NCBI GenBank assembly: GCA_034506175.1
Contig: JAPDQB010000058.1
Span: 1 to 32,887, forward strand
Length of the DNA: 32,887 nucleotides
Direction: 5' to 3'
DNA from: a candidate division KSB1 bacterium
GTDB taxonomy: Bacteria > Zhuqueibacterota > Zhuqueibacteria > Zhuqueibacterales > Zhuqueibacteraceae
Positions 29,300 through 32,887 of this stretch are shown here, in pieces (position 1 is the first letter of the stretch; every line of letters starts with the position of its first letter). The notes beneath the pieces are model-generated. The model worked only from the letters and a program-made list of their open reading frames with translations, did not search any database and had not been told where the DNA came from. A program made the position numbers and the translations under genes.

Positions 29300-29941
29300 A
29301 TGGACGCACTCATGCCCGACACTGCATCGCCCCGCTGGCTCGAATGGGCTCGCGAAATTCAAGCCTTGAGCCAAAGCGGCCTCACGTTCACGCAAAACGA
29401 ATACGAAATCGAACGCTATCGGCGATTATCCGAGATTGCGGCTGAAATCGTCGCAACTCACACCGAGACGCCGAAAGCGCTGTGGCAAAAAAATTTTCTC
29501 GCGCAGTTGGGTTATGCCACACCGAAAATCGATGTGCGCGGCGCGGTGATTCGTGACGGAAAAATTCTGCTGGTGCAGGAACGCACGGACGAGCGTTGGT
29601 GCATGCCCGGCGGCTGGGCCGATGTCGGAGAAAAGCCTTCTGAAATGGTTGTGCGCGAGGTGTGGGAGGAAAGCGGCTTTCAAGTTGCGCCGAAAAAAGT
29701 CATCGGCGTCTACGACGCCAATCGCACCGGCCGGCCGCTGGAATTTTATCACGCCTACAAAATCGTCTTTCTCTGCGACATCACCGGTGGCGAAGCGCGC
29801 CCGAGCAACGAAACGCTTGCGGCCGATTTTTTCAGCTTTAACAATTTGCCGCCGCTGTCGTCGAATCGTACCAGTGAGAAACATTTGGCCGACGTGTTGG
29901 CGCATGTGCGACATCCTGATCGGCCAGCGGCATTTGATTGA
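29300..29941 (+). CDS. NUDIX hydrolase with N-terminal helical domain
   Basis: 213 residues. The Nudix box (105-127) is complete: GGWADVGEKPSEMVVREVWE followed by ESG. It belongs to the group with an N-terminal 'Nudix_N' helical domain (WLEWAREIQALSQSGLTFTQ, then YEIERYRRLSEIAAEIV), which hydrolyses nucleoside diphosphate derivatives such as ADP-ribose or similar. ATG 29300 has an in-frame alternative (29312); neither has a clear ribosome binding site. Cytoplasmic. It lies 47 bases after exbD. Confidence 0.92.
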   Translation: MDALMPDTASPRWLEWAREIQALSQSGLTFTQNEYEIERYRRLSEIAAEIVATHTETPKALWQKNFLAQLGYATPKIDVRGAVIRDGKILLVQERTDERWCMPGGWADVGEKPSEMVVREVWEESGFQVAPKKVIGVYDANRTGRPLEFYHAYKIVFLCDITGGEARPSNETLAADFFSFNNLPPLSSNRTSEKHLADVLAHVRHPDRPAAFD

Positions 29942-29956
29942 AACGTTTGATGGGAA

Positions 29957-30700
29957 ATGATGCAATTTGAATACACGATGGCAAGAAAATGTTGGAGGGG
30001 ATTTTTTCTGGTTGGATTTCTTTACACCGCCGCCTTTTCACAATCCGCCTGGCGCTATCACGATTATCAAACCACGACGCACAAAAACTTCCGCGACAAC
30101 CAGATTTTTCATCAGACCATTGCGTTCGATCAGATCGACTACCCGTTGTTGCACGCCGCCATTTTTTTCGTGACCAATGAAACGCGCGTCAAGAACGACC
30201 GCAAGCCGCTGGCGTTTGCCATTGAGTTGGAGCGTGCGGCCTATCACCATTCCAAACGCATGGTGGAGCAAGATTTTTTTGGACACGAAAATCCCCGCGA
30301 CAAAACGCGAAAAACGACGGAGCAGCGGGCGCGATTGGCCGGCATCAAAAATCCCTTTTTAGCGGAAAACATCGCGCTGCATTTTGGCATTCGATACGTC
30401 CCCAGCACGCCGGTTTATCCGGTTGACCCACTCAACGGCACGTTCAGCTACGAAAGCGACAACGACCCGTTGATTCCGCCGCACACTTACCTCTCTTTTG
30501 CCGAGGCGCTCGTCGAGCAGTGGATGGACTCGCCCGGCCATCGCCAAAACATTCTCAATCCGCGCGCCTTGCAGCTCGGCTGCGGCGTTTATTTCTTTCG
30601 CGATCACACGTTTTATAACATGCCCAAATTCAAAGCCACGCAGAATTTTCAGTTTTATCGTGAAATCGTCCCGGGGAAGGCGACGGATCGGTGGCCTTAA
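29957..30700 (+). CDS. exported CAP-domain (SCP-like) protein
   Basis: 247 residues from ATG 29957; a start at ATG 29978 (MARKCWRGFFLVGFLYTAAF) would leave a cleaner signal peptide. The CAP fold is shown by LERAAYHHSKRMVEQDFFGH (first His), LAENIALHFG, and the signature EQWMDSPGHRQNILNPR with AQLGCG-type LQLGCGVYFF. CAP proteins are extracellular or periplasmic; bacterial roles are mostly unknown. The 50 residues before the domain are family-specific. The gene follows the NUDIX gene after 15 bases. Confidence 0.88.
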   Translation: MMQFEYTMARKCWRGFFLVGFLYTAAFSQSAWRYHDYQTTTHKNFRDNQIFHQTIAFDQIDYPLLHAAIFFVTNETRVKNDRKPLAFAIELERAAYHHSKRMVEQDFFGHENPRDKTRKTTEQRARLAGIKNPFLAENIALHFGIRYVPSTPVYPVDPLNGTFSYESDNDPLIPPHTYLSFAEALVEQWMDSPGHRQNILNPRALQLGCGVYFFRDHTFYNMPKFKATQNFQFYREIVPGKATDRWP

Positions 30701-31152
30701 ATTTTTGTCTGGCGTCTTCAGACGCTGTTCTTTCAATCAAGCACCGGCTTCTAAAGACGTGCCTTTTCAGATCAAGAATGAATTGGTCTGGGTGATGCTT
30801 GAGCCCTTGCTAGAGGAAGCGATTCTGCCCTTTGAATGGATCGCCTGCTGAAGCCTTGGGACGGGACACCAAGTTGCTCAATAAGATTCATCAAAAAAAT
30901 AAATCGTATATTGCAGAAATTCCTTCTAAACCAACTTAACGTTGTAGCATTAGGGTTAAAACTGGAGTCATTACGAGGTGCTTTTAGCCGAAGCAATCTC
31001 TCGATTTTCAAAGGATTGCTTCGCTGGGAAACGCTCGCAATGACGCCATAAAAATGCCCACTTACCTTAGCAAGAGTGTCCAAATTTAGGGGTGCACCTC
31101 AGACTTACTTATCGCCAGGCTGCTGCCGCCGGATAAGCCGAGGAGCTGAGCG
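30701..31152. other. 452-bp intergenic region with an interspersed palindrome and no gene
   Basis: No convincing coding frame was found on either strand between the convergent CAP and permease genes. A GCGTCT-TC-AGACGC hairpin lies near 30711-30724. The rest is unremarkable except for the GTCATT-type palindrome at 30967-31044. Confidence 0.55.
30967..31044. repeat. GTCATT...AATGAC interspersed palindromic element
   Basis: The ends are GTCATTACGAG (30967-30977) and CTCGCAATGAC (31034-31044), reverse complements with one mismatch. Inside is a perfect 10-bp inverted repeat CGAAGCAATC / GATTGCTTCG (30989-30998, 31014-31023). It is the same plan as 5635-5704 and resembles the GTCATTGCGAG-type dispersed hairpins known from many bacterial genomes. 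Confidence 0.78.
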
Positions 31153-32637
31153 TCACAAGTCGAAAGCCTTTTCTATCGCCAACAATTCTTCCTCCGTTCC
31201 CATCCGCTGCGGGCCGCGAAACCAGTGCCGAACGCTGGCAAAATAATAAATGACCAACAACACTGTGAGACCGGCAAATGTGTAGCCAGTCAGTTCATTC
31301 GGTGGCGCAACGAAAAGCACGCTGATAAAGGCAATCCACAAACTGGCAATGATGGCGTTGGGCATGCTCCACTTGCCAAGATGCCACGGCCCACGGTGCG
31401 TCCACTTGCCGTTTCGCTGCGCAAAGAGTCCAAGCAAAATCGGAATGCCGTAAGAAACATAAAGCCCAATCGTGCTGATCGAAACAATCACCGAGTAGGC
31501 GCGAGAATACACCGCGATGAGAAACGCGACGCCAACTCCCAGCCAGATGGCCGGCGCCGGCGAACGATGTCTTGTCGAAATGCGCGACCAGAGTTGTGAA
31601 GCCGGCATGCCGCGATCGCGCGCAAACGCAAAGATCATCCGCGAATTGGAAGTGACGCTCGACAGGCCGCAGAACCACATTGCCAGCGTGACCATCCACA
31701 ACATCATCCGGCCAAACGTCGTGCCCAGCGCGGTTTCGATGATGTGAATGAATGGATTCTCGGCGCTGGCGGCAGCGGGCAAGTCTTGAATGCTCAACGT
31801 GACGGCCAGAAGCATGATATATCCGAAAACCGCGCTGATCGCTACGGAGTTGAACAATCCCCACGAGGCATTGCGCGAAGGATCGACGGTTTCTTCGGTA
31901 ATGTGTGCCGAGGCGTCGTAACCGGTGTACGTCCATTGCGCTTGCAGAAGCCCGAGCAGAAAAGCCCACCAGTACGGATAGGGCAGCGTGGTGAAATCGG
32001 ATTTGAGTAAAAACTCAGCCGGCTGTTTTGGGGCCCAAAACAGCAAAGCGCCCACCAGGATCGCGCCACCAAAAATATGATACCACGCGGAAAAATCATT
32101 GAACCGCGCCACCAACCGGATGCCAGTGTGATTGAGAATGCCTTGCGAGAATAAAATGGCGGTATAAACAATCATCTTGTTGGCATACGTCGTTTCCAAG
32201 CCGAGCAGCGGCGTCATGAATTCGGCGCAGCCGAATGAAATCCCGGCGAGAATCGCAAATTGCCCGGTGAAATTGAACCAGGCCGTGAACCATCCCCAGC
32301 CCGGACCGCCGAGAATCGAGGCCCAATGATACATCGCGCCGGCGGTAGGAAAGGCCGAGGCCAACTGCGCCAACCCGGCCGCTACGGTGAGCGTGAACAC
32401 GGTGACAAGCGGCCAGCCCAACGTCATCACCAGCGGGCCGCCGGCATTCAAACCGTAACCGTACAAAGTGACCGCGCCGGTCAAAATTGAAATGATTGAA
32501 AACGAGATGGCGAAATTCGAAAACCCGCCCATGTCACGAAAGAGTTGTTGCGCGTAACCGAAACCGTGAAGTTGGCGGCGGTCAAGCTCTTTCTGGCTTT
32601 CGCGATGTTGCAATGTCGTTGTTGTGCGTTTGCTCAT
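31153..32637 (-). CDS. APC-superfamily amino acid permease
   Basis: 494 residues with about twelve membrane segments. The N-terminal region is RDMGGFSNFAISFSIISILT and SAFPTAGAMYHWASILGGPG; the TM6 region is YTGYDASAHITEETVDPSRN with the broken helix, and TM8 carries LSSVTSNSRMIFAFARDRGM. This is the pattern of the GABA/choline/amino-acid transporter branch of APC. It takes up an amino acid or amine; the substrate is not determinable. GGAG lies about nine bases before ATG 32637. Promoter-like TATACT is seen near 32670-32680 without a clear -35. It is transcribed alone, opposite to the gene before it. Confidence 0.92.
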   Translation of the reverse strand: MSKRTTTTLQHRESQKELDRRQLHGFGYAQQLFRDMGGFSNFAISFSIISILTGAVTLYGYGLNAGGPLVMTLGWPLVTVFTLTVAAGLAQLASAFPTAGAMYHWASILGGPGWGWFTAWFNFTGQFAILAGISFGCAEFMTPLLGLETTYANKMIVYTAILFSQGILNHTGIRLVARFNDFSAWYHIFGGAILVGALLFWAPKQPAEFLLKSDFTTLPYPYWWAFLLGLLQAQWTYTGYDASAHITEETVDPSRNASWGLFNSVAISAVFGYIMLLAVTLSIQDLPAAASAENPFIHIIETALGTTFGRMMLWMVTLAMWFCGLSSVTSNSRMIFAFARDRGMPASQLWSRISTRHRSPAPAIWLGVGVAFLIAVYSRAYSVIVSISTIGLYVSYGIPILLGLFAQRNGKWTHRGPWHLGKWSMPNAIIASLWIAFISVLFVAPPNELTGYTFAGLTVLLVIYYFASVRHWFRGPQRMGTEEELLAIEKAFDL

Positions 32638-32742
32638 CTTTTATTTCTCCGTCGTCGAGTGATATGGGAGTATAAGATAAGCCCGCTGATTCCGCCACGC
32701 AAGAAAATTATTGATCTGTAGTTTGGCAAATTTTAGTGTTCT

Positions 32743-32773
32743 TTTTTAAAAATTGGCTGATTTTCCAGCCAAT
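32743..32773 (-). terminator. probable Rho-independent terminator of the right-edge gene
   Basis: On the minus strand ATTGGCTG-GAAAAT-CAGCCAAT is followed by TTTT. The 8-bp stem is moderately A+T-rich. It sits about 70 bases after the stop of the partial gene at the right edge and about 105 bases before the permease start, so it would insulate the two. Confidence 0.6.
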
Positions 32774-32841
32774 CGCTGGCTGCGGGCAGACTTCACCTTT
32801 ACCCCCGCCGCCTTCATTTTGTGACGGTGTGCGCTTCGGCG

Positions 32842-32887
32842 TTACGCCGCTTGTTTGTACCAGTCCGCCATCGCTTGATCCACAGAG
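32842..32887 (-). CDS. C-terminal end of an unknown protein (partial)
   Basis: A minus-strand frame enters from the right edge and reads SVDQAMADWYKQAA before TAA (32844-32842). It is helical in character and followed by a terminator-like hairpin, which supports a real gene. No family can be named from 14 residues. Confidence 0.45.
   Translation of the reverse strand, partial: SVDQAMADWYKQAA

Noticed and set aside
1..32887. tRNA genes, rRNA, integrase, transposase or phage structural genes
   Set aside because: No cloverleaf-like T-arm motif, rRNA signature or recombinase motif was seen on either strand by eye; a tRNA scan would be needed to be certain.

Overview
The window reads as a chromosomal segment of an uncultured, Gram-negative-type bacterium. 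Signs for this are a TonB/ExbB/ExbD set, many signal peptides, a Tat-signal enzyme, AGGAGG-like ribosome binding sites and mid-range G+C. LVIVD-repeat and carboxypeptidase-regulatory-like proteins, and two separate triplets of Uma2-family nuclease-fold genes, would suit an FCB-group lineage such as KSB1 or Calditrichota. That placement is an inference from gene style; no rRNA or marker gene is present. No tRNA, rRNA, CRISPR array, integrase or transposase was seen.

The first 9.5 kb is accessory and heavily worn. It holds a MazEF-like toxin-antitoxin pair with a one-base frameshift in the toxin, an ABC ATPase that has lost its signature and Walker B motifs, a methyltransferase shard joined head-on to it, a nucleotidyltransferase (AbiEii-like) with an overlapping partner, and the C-terminal half of a RelE/ParE toxin. 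Then comes a minus-strand locus that looks like a two- or three-part immune or cell-death system. A SIR2-like plus CHAT (caspase-like) fusion is followed by an nSTAND P-loop NTPase with a membrane helix and nearly identical 33-residue HEAT repeats, then a small TPR-like ORF. The locus carries an in-frame stop in the SIR2 part, a Cys-to-Ser change at the CHAT nucleophile position and a one-base frameshift in the NTPase. It is divergent from three tandem Uma2 genes that show recent duplication and gene conversion.

From 9.5 to 12 kb, on the minus strand, are a zinc alcohol dehydrogenase, a 40-residue very basic protein with a textbook terminator, and an exported PqqB-like metallo-hydrolase. A perfect 44-bp palindrome sits between the first two. 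From 12 to 21.4 kb, on the plus strand, lies a compact run of exported enzymes: a PHP-domain protein, a creatininase-like protein, an M19 dipeptidase, an MBL hydrolase and an M20 amidohydrolase, followed after a repeat-filled gap by a Tat-exported class V aminotransferase-like protein, a small secreted protein, a carboxypeptidase-regulatory-like protein and a GDPD phosphodiesterase. The first five have very short gaps and a recognisable promoter, so they probably form one operon processing an amide- or peptide-type nitrogen compound outside the cytoplasm.

From 21.5 to 25.4 kb, minus strand, are three further Uma2 genes of another subfamily, a two-ended remnant of an LVIVD protein and an AI-2E-family membrane protein. 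From 25.5 to 30.7 kb, plus strand, come a small conserved unknown, CutA, an RNase Z-like MBL protein overlapping a TonB-like gene, ExbB, ExbD, a NUDIX hydrolase and an exported CAP-domain protein. The right end has a 450-bp repeat-bearing gap, an APC-family permease (minus), and the last codons of another minus-strand gene with its terminator.

Several short interspersed elements recur: GTCATT...AATGAC palindromes, degenerate 'word-like' tandem repeats of 7-14 nt units at gene edges and once inside a gene, and a 25-nt element placed just upstream of two start codons.
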